In this document: positions 26,275 through 37,800 of the stretch, one piece after another
Numbering within the stretch: the stretch's first letter is position 1
Layout: each line of letters begins with the position of its first letter
Source: Cardinalis cardinalis
Lineage: Eukaryota; Chordata; Aves; Passeriformes; Cardinalidae
Assembly (NCBI GenBank): GCA_014549065.1
Contig: JACDOX010000154.1
Location: forward strand, 822,259-886,258
DNA: 64,000 bases
Direction of reading: 5' to 3'
Translations under genes and position numbers: made by a program
The notes under the pieces: generated by a model
Database searches by the model: none
Seen by the model: only the letters and a program-made list of their open reading frames with translations
What the model was told of the DNA's origin: nothing

Positions 26275-26366
26275 CATTTCNAATGCTTTTGGACTTTTTG
26301 ATTTTCTTGGGTTAATTAATTTCCTGGTGCTCCCAGAGCTTTGACTTCTAGAGATGTGGTTGGGTT
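26275..26366 (+). repeat. 92-bp duplicated segment, copy 1 (MSRA 3' UTR)
   Basis: Matches 30122-30213 at all but four called bases plus one N. Landmarks are GGACTTTTTGATTTTCTTGG and GAGCTTTGACTTCT. It does not look like CR1. Confidence 0.93.
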
Positions 26367-26509
26367 CCTTACCTGTCACAACCCTGGAATGTGACGTCTT
26401 TGGGAATGATGAATTGATCAGATCAGTGATTCTCCCACCACAACTCCACTTTCACAGCATTTAGTACCACCTGTAGNGCCTGTTTTCTGAAATTATTTTA
26501 GCCATAAAA

Positions 26510-26515
26510 AATAAA
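26510..26515 (+). promoter_or_regulatory. MSRA: Candidate MSRA poly(A) signal AATAAA
   Basis: Canonical hexamer 557 bases after the MSRA stop, followed within 35 bases by T/G-rich sequence. A second hexamer at 26596-26601 is an alternative. Confidence 0.45.
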
Positions 26516-26620
26516 ATTGTCATGTGATTCTTCTTTTTGACAGTTCCAAGAAGTGAATAAACACAAAAAGAAATCAGTTTTGTTTCCTGCTCTGCAATAA
26601 ATGACAGAACAAGAAAAGAA

Positions 26621-28787
26621 CAATGTTCTCTGTGATGTGTTCCAAGTGGATATCTGGGTAGATCTAAAACAAAATTATCAAATATTGTAAAATACTGCAG
26701 CTTTCTAATTAAACACNAGGGCGTTTAAATCTGTATCATCAGTCATGACAGTACAGAGGAGTGGAATTACCCGTATGATTAATTATTTGTACTTTAATAA
26801 CTTGGGGAGCCCCCACCAAGAGCAGACTCATGNAGAAGGTAACTTGGGGCAGTCTCCAGTGAGTGTGCAGTCAAAACAGCAGGCCAGCCAGAAAGGGGGA
26901 AAAAATCAATTTTTGGGTTTATTCAAGGGGATCTCAGAGTGCAGACTCAAAGCTGCAGACAAAGGATGCNGGGATGCACAGTTTATCCTATATGGAAATG
27001 GGATCCTGTGGGTCCAGAGCCCAAGGAGTGAGCCAGTTTTGGGGGACAGGTGGTGGCACTCAGAGACACAAATCCACAGCACCTCCTTCTCCATGGCACT
27101 GCTCTCCATAGCTTGGTTTGATGTTTCCTGCTCACCAGCTCAGCTTTAAAGCTCAAAAAAGGCCCAAACCAGCTCCCTGAACATCTCCTGCACCTACACA
27201 GCAGAGCAGATCGTGCTCCAAGCTTGGAGAGACTGACAATGCTCCCCACAAAGTCAGTGTTTGGGGTTGTAAATCCAGTGCTGCAGCCCTGCCCACTGTT
27301 TCCAAAGATGGGGAGTAAATCTGTGCCAGAAAAATCAGCTCCCCATCTTCCCTCGTGCTCCTCAGCTGATGCTGAGCTCATCCCAGTCTCAAAACCCAGA
27401 GGAAATCCGTCCTCTTGGCAGATTGCACCTGGGTCAGGCTTCCAGGAGCTGCCTCAGGCAGGATTGCCCCATTAGGCTCTTCCTGAAGATGCCCCACAAT
27501 GTGCCCACAGCGCACTCAGAATTTTGGTTCCTGTGGNAAGTGATCCTGTCCCTAACCTGTCCTGCCATGGAGTTTTCTCAGTGCTCANAGCCAAGTAAAC
27601 CAGCACTTGTGTCGCGTTTCCTTGGCATGAAGTGACAGAGAAGCAAAGAAGAGAGGGAAATAAAGTCTTACCCTCATCCTATGCATTGTCAGCCTCTGTG
27701 AAATCCAGACTCCAGTGGGATAATTCCTGATGTGTTCCAAGGCAAAGCATTTCAGGTGCTGAATCATCTGGGGGCTCATGAAATGTCTCCTGGTTCCCTT
27801 CCTTTCCTCTCCCTCCCCTCCCACTCTGTGCTGTAGTTATTATTTTGGAAAAGCTGGAAAGTCTTTGGGAAAAACTTTTATTATAGATATCCTCAAGTCT
27901 GAGCCTGGCTGAGATTTTTTTTTAAGTCCTGTCTTGATAGAAATGATGTTGTGGTCTAAAAATCAGTGTAATGGCTCCATTGATACTACAATTGGCCCAC
28001 ACCAAAATATTTTGGCACCACAGAATTATTTACTGACATCTTTGATTTGATTTTGATTTGAGAGTTTTGATTGGGCACTCTGAAAATTGTCCTTTGACAG
28101 AGCTGCCGCTTTTTCCTACAAACACAGAATCCCAGGATGGTTTGGGTGGGAAGAGACCTTAAAGATCGTCCAGTCCCACCTCCTGCCATGGGCAGGGACA
28201 CCTTCCACTATCCCAGTTTGCTCCCAGCCCTGTCCTGGAACCTGGCCTGGAACATTTCCAAGGATGGAGCAACTCTTCCTTTANTGTTTCAGTAAATTCA
28301 AGTCAATACCCCAGGCATGGTTTAACTGGAGAGAAAATTATCGGTAAATGAGAAAATTAATGTGATGATTGGCTTTGAAGTTGTGTGATAGGCGATGAAG
28401 CTGAAAGCTGATAGAGGACCAGCTCCTGAGGTCTTCAAAGATGGTTCAAGATCCATNAAGGGCTACAGCACCCAGGTTTCTCATGAAACCCTCCATTGCC
28501 ATATCCTGTGAGGTTAGCCCAGGATACAGACAGGAATTCCACTTNGCCCTGTCCCTGTGAGAGCCAGAGGAAGCCACAAACCTTTTGGAATTCCCTGAGC
28601 TTGCCCTCGGTGATCCTTTTGCCTTGGGAAGGAGCATCCAAGTGCTGCACCCACCCCCAGGAAGGAGCAGGTGCTGTGATGTCACCTGCGTTGTGTTGAC
28701 ATGGAATGCAGGCCATGTCCTGAGGCATCTGCAGGGGCATCACTGCTCTGAGAGCTCTGGGAGAGTGTTGGACCAGGCTGGATTGGG
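26621..28787. other. Intergenic region between MSRA and the PRSS55-like gene
   Basis: About 2.2 kb with no recognised coding exon. It contains one reverse CR1 fragment (about 28122-28268) and otherwise unique sequence. The promoter of the downstream gene should lie in its last part. I do not see a clear TATA box or CpG island there. Confidence 0.5.
28122..28268 (-). mobile_element. CR1 LINE fragment
   Basis: Reverse 3' end: CACAGAATCCCAGGATGGTTTGGGTGGG to CTGGAACATTTCCAAGGATGG. Confidence 0.88.
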
Positions 28788-28842
28788 ATGCTGCTCCTCA
28801 CCCTCTCCTGTTTAGCTTCCCTGACCAGCNGTGTCCAGGCAG
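28788..28842 (+). CDS. PRSS55: PRSS55-like exon 1: signal peptide
   Basis: ATG with a G at -3 opens a frame reading MLLLTLSCLASLTS, then an undetermined residue (codon NGT at 28830-28832), then VQA. This is an ideal short signal peptide with V at -3 and A at -1 before the predicted cut. The exon ends in phase 1 at CAG|GTTTTG, and exon 2 begins with exactly the two bases needed, giving Gly19 and then Cys20. The donor is weak (T at +3 and +4). The exon was found by matching phase and signal-peptide character in the correct interval, so it is less certain than exons 2-5. Confidence 0.7.
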
Positions 28843-31800
28843 GTTTTGTTTCTCAGCATTCTCAGCACCGAAGAGCTGCAGAATATTTAAATGTAGGTAA
28901 GTGAAATGAGTGTGGGCTCATTCCTTCTGCTGAGGGAATAAAGGNGTGGCCTGGTGCACCTTCCACTCCCTAAACAAGGGTTTTATCCCACCTGCCCATG
29001 GGACATGGTCAATGGTTCCCCCACCCCAAATTCTTGGGCAGTGCTTGGCAGAGTTTAGGTCTGGGGAGGTGACAGGGATGTCACTTTGGGAGGGATCAAA
29101 TAACAGATCNGGGGAGGGCGTTCTCACCCTTTACTCTGCTGAGACCCCACCTGCAGAGCTGCCTCCAGCCCTGGGGCCAACAGCAGGAGGANGTGGAGCT
29201 GCTGGNGAGAGTCCAGAGGAGGCCACAGAGATGCTCCAAGGGCTGGAGCCCCTCTGCTCTGGAGCCAGGCTGGGAGGGTTCACCTGGAGAAGGATCCAGG
29301 NAAAGCTCAGAGCCCCTTCCAGTGCCTAAAGGGGNTCCAGGAGAGCTGGAGAGGGACTNGGGACAAGGGATGGAGGNACAGGACANAGGGAATGGCTNCN
29401 CACTGCCAGAGGGCAGGGATGGATGGGATATTGGGGTGGGATATTGGTCTGTGAGGATGATGAGGCCCTGGCACAGGGTGCCCAGAGAGGCTGTGGCTGC
29501 CCCTGGATCCCTGGAAGTGTCCAAGGCCAGGTTGGATGGGGCTTGGAGCAATCTGATCTGGTGGAAGCTGGAGCTGGAATGGAGTTGGAACAATGATTTT
29601 TAAATCCCTTCCAACCCCAACCATTCTGTGATTCCCTGTTTCTCTGATTCCAGGGGTGTTTCTATTTCAGTGCTNGGGGATGTCCTGCCCCTGTCCAGCA
29701 CAGGCTGTGACGCTGCTGAATGTGTCCAAAATGTCCCTTTTTGTACCCAGGCTGTGGCCTCCGACCATCCTACGAGTCCTTCCAGAGCACTGGCAAGAAG
29801 ATTGGGAAAGGGACAGACNTCACAGCCGGGGAATTCCCATGGCACGTGAGCATCCAGAGCCACGGGAAGCACATCTGTGGAGGCACCATCATCAGTGCCC
29901 TGTGGATTTTAACTGCAGCACACTGCTTTGCAGATGAGCTGTGAGTGCTCCAGGGNTGGGAGGGCAGCCCAGGCATGGGGAGGGGGATGAAATTCCTCCT
30001 GGTGGGTGCAGGATGTGCATCTCCTCCCGTGCCACCATTTGTGTGACTGAGCCCTAAAAACAGGGGTTGTCTCCTCTGGGAGACATTTTTGAACACAGAA
30101 ATGTGCAGAAATCTGCATAACCATTTCCAATGCCTTTGGACTTTTTGATTTTCTTGGGTTAATTAATTTCCTGGTGTTCCCAGAGCTTTGACTTCTGGAG
30201 ATGTGGTTGGCTTCAAGCAGAAGGGGAATACTTTGAGGGGTGTGGTTGGGTTCATCCCTCAATACTTTGAAGGATGGCCTGAGCAGCCTTGGATAAATGC
30301 CCCCAATGCTTTTCTGATGGCCCCAAGCACTTCTTGTGCATCCACACCTGTTCCAGCACCTTGTAAAAGGTGATGTATTCCATTCTAGCTCATTGTATCC
30401 CCCAAATTACCTTTGCTTTCACACACCAAACACCNTCACCTCATGGAGATTTTGAGTTGAAAACACCAAGTTCTGGGTAAACCAGCTCCATGCAGTGTCC
30501 AGGGGCAGAGTCCAGCCCTCTGTGAGTCCCCTCCAAAATGTGGCAGGTCCAACAGCTGAGACTGCTCAGTGACAAATGACCTGTGGCAGCACAGCCTGGA
30601 GCAGCTGGCTGGGGACAGCAGGGTCTGAGCAGCCAGCCCAGGGCACAGAGATCCAAAAGATCCAGACCATTCCATCTGTTTGGTAGAGACTGGATTATTT
30701 ATATTTGTTATTATTTGGTAGAGGCTGAATTATTTATTCACTTTCTACCTCTNCACCCCTCTGCCCTGGAAATCATCCTTTCCTAGGAGTGAGGGTAAAT
30801 TCCTTGGATATTTACAGCTGAACTGCCTAAGCCACCATCATGCCCTGCTCTGGGGAGGAGCCACCAACCTTCATAACCCAAATCCTTCATGTTCTCCATG
30901 CCCTGTTTTGTTTTTAAGGCCACCAGATCTGATGGTGGCAGTGGGGGGAGTGAACCTCAGCCTCCCTCTGGAAGAGTGCAACCCAGACAGCCTGATCCTG
31001 CACGAGGAGTTCAACAGGACCAGCCTGCAAAATGACATTGCCCTGATCCTGCTCAGCAGCCCCATCGAGTTCAGCAGGGAGAAGATTCCCGTCTGCCTGC
31101 CCTTCGTGTGTGACAGGGACACGTGGCAGCACTGCTGGGCTTCTGGCTGGGAGAGCACCAGTGCAGGTGAGGTGCTGGGGGAGATGCATTTCCTGATGGA
31201 AGATGGGTTTTATCTATTTAAAGTGGCTGCCCTCTCCCATGGGGGGTTTCCCAGACAGAGTTTCGCTCCCCACCTTTTTTTATCTTGACTTTTTTTTTTC
31301 CTTGTCAAATAATTAAACTATATATCCCTACATTATCCAAATCACTTGTCATCAACACANTTTCAAATAACCTTCCTCTACATTTGCTAATATCAAAAAC
31401 AACAATCAACCATCATCATCACTCTACAACCACCCCCAAACAGACATAGAATTAATGCCAGAACTACCCCCCCAAAAAAAACCCAAACAAAAATACAAAC
31501 CATGATGATAAATCATCGACCAATCACCCACCAAATTTTACATTCTTGTAGCTTATAGAAAGCATGACACTGAAGATGTCAAGATGGTTTATGCATCCAA
31601 AACCCCCCCAGCCTCTGCATATCCACCATTTCTCTGTTCNGGGCAAGAACCAGACCCCAACAGGCCCCCAGAGCAAAATCTGGGACTTACTTTGGTACCA
31701 CATCTAAATTTTGGACCTCATTTTGGCACCACTTCCAAACTTCGGACCTCATTTTGGCAGCCAGATTAAGCCAAGCTCCACCCTGGTGGGTAAATTAGCA

Positions 31801-34800
31801 CAGAATAATGGGATTATCAGGGCTGGAAGGGACCTTAAAGCTCATCTTATTCCAANCCCCTGCCAGGGGCAGNGAAACCTTCNACTGTCCCAGGTTGCTC
31901 AGAGCCCCATCCAGCTGGGTCTTGAACACTTTTCACCTTGTGGGATCCTTGTGGGTGACTTCAGCTTGGGATATNCTGTGAATTACCCAGCGAGGCTGGG
32001 TCTAAAATGGTCTGGACTAAAGGAAATGAGGATTTGGGGCAGTCTTGGCTTAATGCCTCTGTGAGCTGGATTGACTTATTGGTTCTGGCCACTCCTTCCT
32101 TCACTCATTTAGGACTGCAGATTGCTGTTGCTAATTGATCTCATTTAAGCCCTAATGGAAGCAGTTCCAGCACTGATTGTGACCCAAAATGTCTGTCCTG
32201 AACAAATGTCACTAATTAGCCAATGAGCTGATTCATTATTGGAAAGAATTAATCAGGACTGGGAGGGCAGGGGGGTGCCTTGGAGCTGGAGTGGTCCTTC
32301 CCAGGATGCAGTAAGTGAACATCCCATTGAATCCTTGCTATTCTGCTCCAATTGCTGGGTTTTTTTCTTCATGAGACTCTGCATTTGCCTTCTTAAGCTT
32401 CATTTTCCTCCCTCAACAGTAACACACAACACTCTCATAGTTGTGAAGCTCTCCCACTTCACCAAGGTAACATGTTCCTATTTTCTGTTGAGTAGTTACA
32501 CAGCATTGAACTTGATCCATAGGATCATGGAATNATGGAATGGTTCAGAGTTGAAAGGGACCTTTAAACCCATCCAGTGCCTGTCAGGGACACCTTCCAC
32601 TATCCCTGGTTGCTCCAAGCCCTGTCCAGCCTGGCCTTGGACAATTCCAGGGATCCAGGGGCAGCCACAGCTTCTCTGGGCACCCTGTGCCAGGGCCTCA
32701 CCACCCTCACAGGGAACAATTCCTTCCCAATATCCCACCCATCCCTGCCCTCTGGCGGTGGGAAGCCATTCCCTGTGTCCTGTCCCTCCATCCCATGTCC
32801 CAAAACCCTTTCCAGCTCTCCTGGACNTCCTTTAGGCCCTGGAAGTGGCTCTAAAATCTTCCCAAAGCTTTCTCTTCTCCAGGTGAACTCCCCCAGCTTC
32901 TCTCCATAACAGCAGGGCTTCACCCTCCTGGAGATTCCTTCACCAAAGCATTTTCATCTTTGGGCACTTCCATTTTAGCTGGAAAAGGGATGTGACAACT
33001 TTCCAGCTTTCAGATCTTGTCATTGAGTCCCAGTTTCCTGGAGGTTCCGGGAGGATTCGGGACAGTGAAAAATGAAACAAGGAGTGAGTTCCAAGCAATC
33101 TGAAGGTCTCAGTTTTATCCTTTTGTCTCAGGTTCACTTTAGAGAGAAACATAAGTGAAATAATTGGGGTTTCTAAGTAGCCCGGCACATTTTTCAGTCT
33201 TTTTGTCACTTGCAGGTGCCAGCTGTGATTTCTGCATTCCCAACCCAAGGNAAGAATAAAGCAGATATTTCCTTTGTGTCACTTTGTGAAGACACAGCTG
33301 GTCCCCTGGGTGAGGTGTGGCCTCCCTGGGGAGAACAATGTTTAGATTGGATATTAGGAAAAAAATTATTCCCTGGAAGAGTTGTTGGGCATTGGAACAG
33401 CTGCCCTGGGCAGTGGTGGAGTCCCCATCCCTGGAGGAATATAAAAGCCACGTGGATGTGGCACTTGGGGACATGGGTCAGAGATCTGGGGGAATGGTTG
33501 GACTGGATGATCTCAAAGGTTGTTTCCATGATTTTATAATTCTAAGATTAGAATTCTGGGGAAAGCTCAGTGGACTTTGATCTGCAGGGTGTTGCACAGG
33601 GTCCCGTGAAAAGCCCCTCAAGCTGAATTCCCAAAAAAACCATGAGTGAGAAACCCCAGGTATGCAGGGCAACACATCTCAGGTGATCACTGAGACCACC
33701 GCAGGAAAATCCATCCATCCATCCATCCATCCATCCATCCATCCATCCATCCATCCATCCATCCATCCATCCATCCATCCATCCATCCATCCGTCCGTCC
33801 GTCCGTCTGTCCGTCCATCCGTCCGTCCGTCCATCCATCCATCCATCCATCCCTTTGGGGGTTTCCCAGTAGTCTGGCATCCCTGGCAGTGTCCAAGCCC
33901 AGGCTGGACAGGGCTTGGAGCACCCTGGGGTGGTGGAAGGTGTCCCTGCACATGGCAGGGGTGGCAATGGGTGATCTTTAAGGTCCCTTTCCACCCAAAC
34001 CATTCTGGGATTCTGTGATAAACTCAGGAGCACAAACTCATCATTGCCAACACTTGGGGATCCCCTGTGACCCCAAACCCACCAGTTCTGCCCAGAGACC
34101 CCCACTGCCCTGAGATGCTTTAGAAATCCAGCTGAACTTCTTCCCAAGGGAAATCTCCAGCAGCTTTGTTGATCCTTCTCTTTTCATTTGCTGCAGCATC
34201 CCCTGTGCTGCAGAAAACAANGGTGAAGCTGATCAGCAGGGAGAAATGCCTGAAGCACATCCCACACCTCGCGGGGGGCATGATGTGTGCTGAGACAGAG
34301 CAAGGAGGAGGAGAAGGAGGAGGAGGAGGAGGAAGAAGAAGAGGCTGCCAGGTAAAGGGACCATCCTGGTCTGCTTCAGGTTACACCCTGAAAGGAGACA
34401 GGAATGGTTGTCCAGGAGCTTCAAGGCAAAATAATTGGGAGGGAAGTTTAATCTGGGGGTGTTTAATTTAAGTATTAGAAACATTTCTCAGGTGAAGTCT
34501 TGGCTCTGACCCAAATGGGTTTGGTTGGTCTGTGGGTGCCAGAATGAGTCACATCTTGTGGCAGCATGTTGGTGACAGAGGATGAGGGACTTTTCAAGCT
34601 AAATTACAGNCTGAGCAGTATTTGATATCAGGGAGCTGACACAAACATCCCAATGAGGCAAAACTCANTCCCAGCTTGTGCCCTCACAGCACATTGCACC
34701 CCCAGGATCGCTGTCCTGGTGTCAAATGAAGTCTGGAAGCTCAAAATTCACCTTGTCTTTCATAGCACCCAAATTCCAACCCCTCTCCTGCAAGACTGAT

Positions 34801-37800
34801 AAGGACTGGGCTCTCCTGCAGCCTGAGATTTCCCTCCTCCACTGGGAAATGGTTTTTCTAGGAATCACAGAGGGGTTTGGGTAGGACAGGGCTTTTAAAT
34901 CTCACCCAGTTCCAACCCCTGCCNTGGGCAGGGACCTCTTCCACTATCCCAGGTTGCTCCAAGCCCCATCCAGGTGTGTTTTATACAAGCCCATGGGTTT
35001 GGAGGGGTCTGGATGGGGAGACACATGGATGGACAGCTCCATCCTGTAGGAATTACTCACTGGAGGAACTAAGCCAGCACCCAGGGCAGAGAGAGATCCT
35101 CTGACCTTTAGGCAAAGGCTGGGGGCACCAGGACCATGGGACTCTGAGGAAAGGTTTGCTTTGCAAGATGATTTTATGGTTATCCAGAGAGCATCTGCCT
35201 CTGAAACCATCCAAGGAGTGACTTTCACCTGCATTAAATTAAATCAAAAAATCTTAAAAGAAACCTGCCACAGGATAACATTAACATGGTTAAAGGATGC
35301 ACCGCCCAGCTCAGCCTAGCCTGAAGTTCTGTGGGTGAATGATGNTGGTGAAATAGCAGGAACACTTGTTCCCAGCAAAATGAATCTCCTGGACTCAGAA
35401 AGCTGAAGAAGAAGATACTTAGATCCACAATAATGTCAGAGTTGNCTGAGGAATGAAGTAGGAATGTGAGATTTCCAAGCAGTGGAAGCACACCTCCTTT
35501 GCATGGGTGANAAAACTCAGAATTCAGCATCTCTCTGATTTTAGTGGGAACAGGCAGGAATGCTTTGTAAACTGGAATAAAGGGGACAGGACAAAACCAG
35601 AGCTGAGGATAGGAGTTGTATTTTTCAGGGATGAAACAAGTGACAGGACTTGCCACAAGATTTTGCTGATTTGCTGGAGTGGAAGCATTTTGCTGCTGGA
35701 TGGTTTCCTGGATTTCTGGGAAGTCCTGATTAAAGCCATTTTTACCTCATCAGGCTGGGTCAGCAACCTAGTGGCTTGTCCTNGTCATGGCCTGGGACTG
35801 CACAGGGCTGAACCTGATGCTTCTTCTGCAGCAGGGACCACTGGGCAGAATTCCAGAATTCTTTAGGTGTGGTGGTGTTTGCAGGGGTCCCAGGATGAGG
35901 GAAGAGATGAGGATTTGACTNCATGTTTCAGAAGGCTTGATTTATTATTTTGTGATATATATATTACATTAAAACTATACTAAAAGAATAGAAGCAAGGA
36001 TTTCATCAGAAGGGNGGCTAAGAATAGAAAAGAAATGAAAACAAAGGCTTGTGTCTGACTGAGACAGTCTGGACAGCTGGACTGTGATTGGCCATTAATT
36101 AGAAACAACCACATGAGACCAATCACAGATGCACCTGTTGCATTCCGCAGCAGCAGATAACCATTGTTTACATTTTGTTCCTGAGGCCTCTCAGCTTCTC
36201 AGGAGGAAAAATCCTAAGGAAAGNATTTTTCATAAAACATGTCTGTGACATTTAGGTTGGAAAAGCCCTCCAGGANCACTGAGTCCATCCTGTGACCAAT
36301 CCCCACCTCGTCCCCAGCCCAGAGCACTGAGTGCCTCATCCAGTCCTTCCTTGGACACCTCCAGGGATGGGGACTCCAAACCTCCCTGGGCAGCTCCACC
36401 CTTGCAGGGAAGAAATTTTTTCCAATATCCAATCTAAACCTTGAAACCAGCTTGAGGCTGGTTTCCCTTATCTTGTCTTGGAGCAGAGCCTGATCCCCCT
36501 GGCTGTCCCCTCCTGTCAGGAGTTGTGCAGAGCCACANGGNCCCCCCTGAGCCTCCTTTTCTCCAGGCTGAGCCCCTTTCCCAGCTCCCTCGGCCCCTCC
36601 TGGTGCTCCAGCCCCTTCCCCAGCTCTGTTCCCTTCCCTGGACATGCTCCAGCCCTTCAATGTTCCTCTTGGAGTGAGGGACAGAACTGGACAATCCATC
36701 TGCACTGTGGGCAGTGTAAGGATTGCCTGTAAGGATTGCAGGCTTTGTGTCAGATGAGAGTGAGGCCAGATTTCAAAATGCCCAAATCCTTCACATCCTC
36801 ATCTCTGTCGTGGAGACAGAGCAGCCCTGGGCATGGCACTGGTCTGCTCCANCCAGCTGTCTCGTGGGGGACTTCCAGGCTCCAGGAGCAATCCATGAGT
36901 CCCTGGGGAGAGGCCAGGAAGGATCAGAAGCTCGGGAAAGGCAGAGATTCCTGGTCAGGGAACAAACCCTGGAGATACTGAGTTGGCTCCAGTAGCTGCA
37001 GCCCAAGGAAGTCTGGACACAGGAGATAAGAGCCTGATATTAACNTTTCCTGGGATTTGCTGAGGATCAGGATCCATGCTTTCATGTCCAGAACCAGGCC
37101 AAGGCAGGAAGGTTGCAGGACTCGAGGTGTAAGTCCACATCATCCACATCAGGATCCAAATCTGTGATCTGTGATGGAAGGAACAATTTTTCACACGGGG
37201 ACACAGTGACAGGACAAAGGAGAATGGTTTTAAACCAGAAGAAGAGATATTTGGATGGGATGTTAGGAAGGAATTCCTGGCTGTNAGGGTGGTGAGGCCC
37301 TGGCACAGGTGAAGCTGTGGCTGATCCATCCCTGGAATTGTCCAAGGCCAGGCTGGACAGGGCTTGGAGCAACCTGGGATAGTGGAAGAAATTCCTCCTG
37401 ATGTCCAACCTGAACCTCCCCTGGAGCAGCTCGAGGCCACCCCAGGAATAGAAAAGCCAAGAATGAAAAGGCTCAGACATTTCACCAGCTGCCCTCATAC
37501 CAGACNGGCCTAATTTGTGGATAACTGACCATGTTCCTCCAATAACTCAAGGAGATTGAATAGCAGAGCTCCCAAGTATTTGTACCTAANAAAAAGAATC
37601 CATTCCCTTAAAAAGAAAAATCTATTCTATCCCAATTCCCTGGCAGTTCTGCAGACAAATATATGGGTTGGCTGGGAATTAACACTACCAGGAGCTGTAA
37701 TTGACTTATAGTTCTATTTAGTCATAAACATTAACATTAATGGATGTTCAGGGGCTACAAGTGCTAAAGAACAGACACTGGACATGGCCTATGTATTATT

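Larger units (their letters stand above)
25954..26620 (+). other. MSRA: Probable MSRA 3' UTR
   Basis: Non-coding sequence after the MSRA stop. Two AATAAA hexamers, at 26510-26515 and 26596-26601, are candidate cleavage signals; the first is followed by a T/G-rich stretch. The region includes one copy of a 92-bp segment (26275-26366) that recurs in intron 2 of the downstream protease gene. The exact 3' end is inferred. Confidence 0.55.
31167..34196 (+). other. PRSS55: PRSS55-like intron 3
   Basis: Phase 1 intron of about 3.0 kb ending CTGCAG. It carries a mitochondrial DNA insertion close to the donor, a 30-bp minisatellite, four CR1 fragments and a 145-bp ATCC array. Confidence 0.85.

Noticed and set aside
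31542..31587. Functional tRNA gene
   Set aside because: Only the 5' half of a mitochondrial tRNA-Phe is present, inside a NUMT.
33548..34147. Long open frames over the ATCC array (Ile-His-Pro-Ser or Met-Asp-Gly-Trp repeats)
   Set aside because: They are produced by the tetranucleotide repeat and flanking CR1; there are no splice or coding signals.
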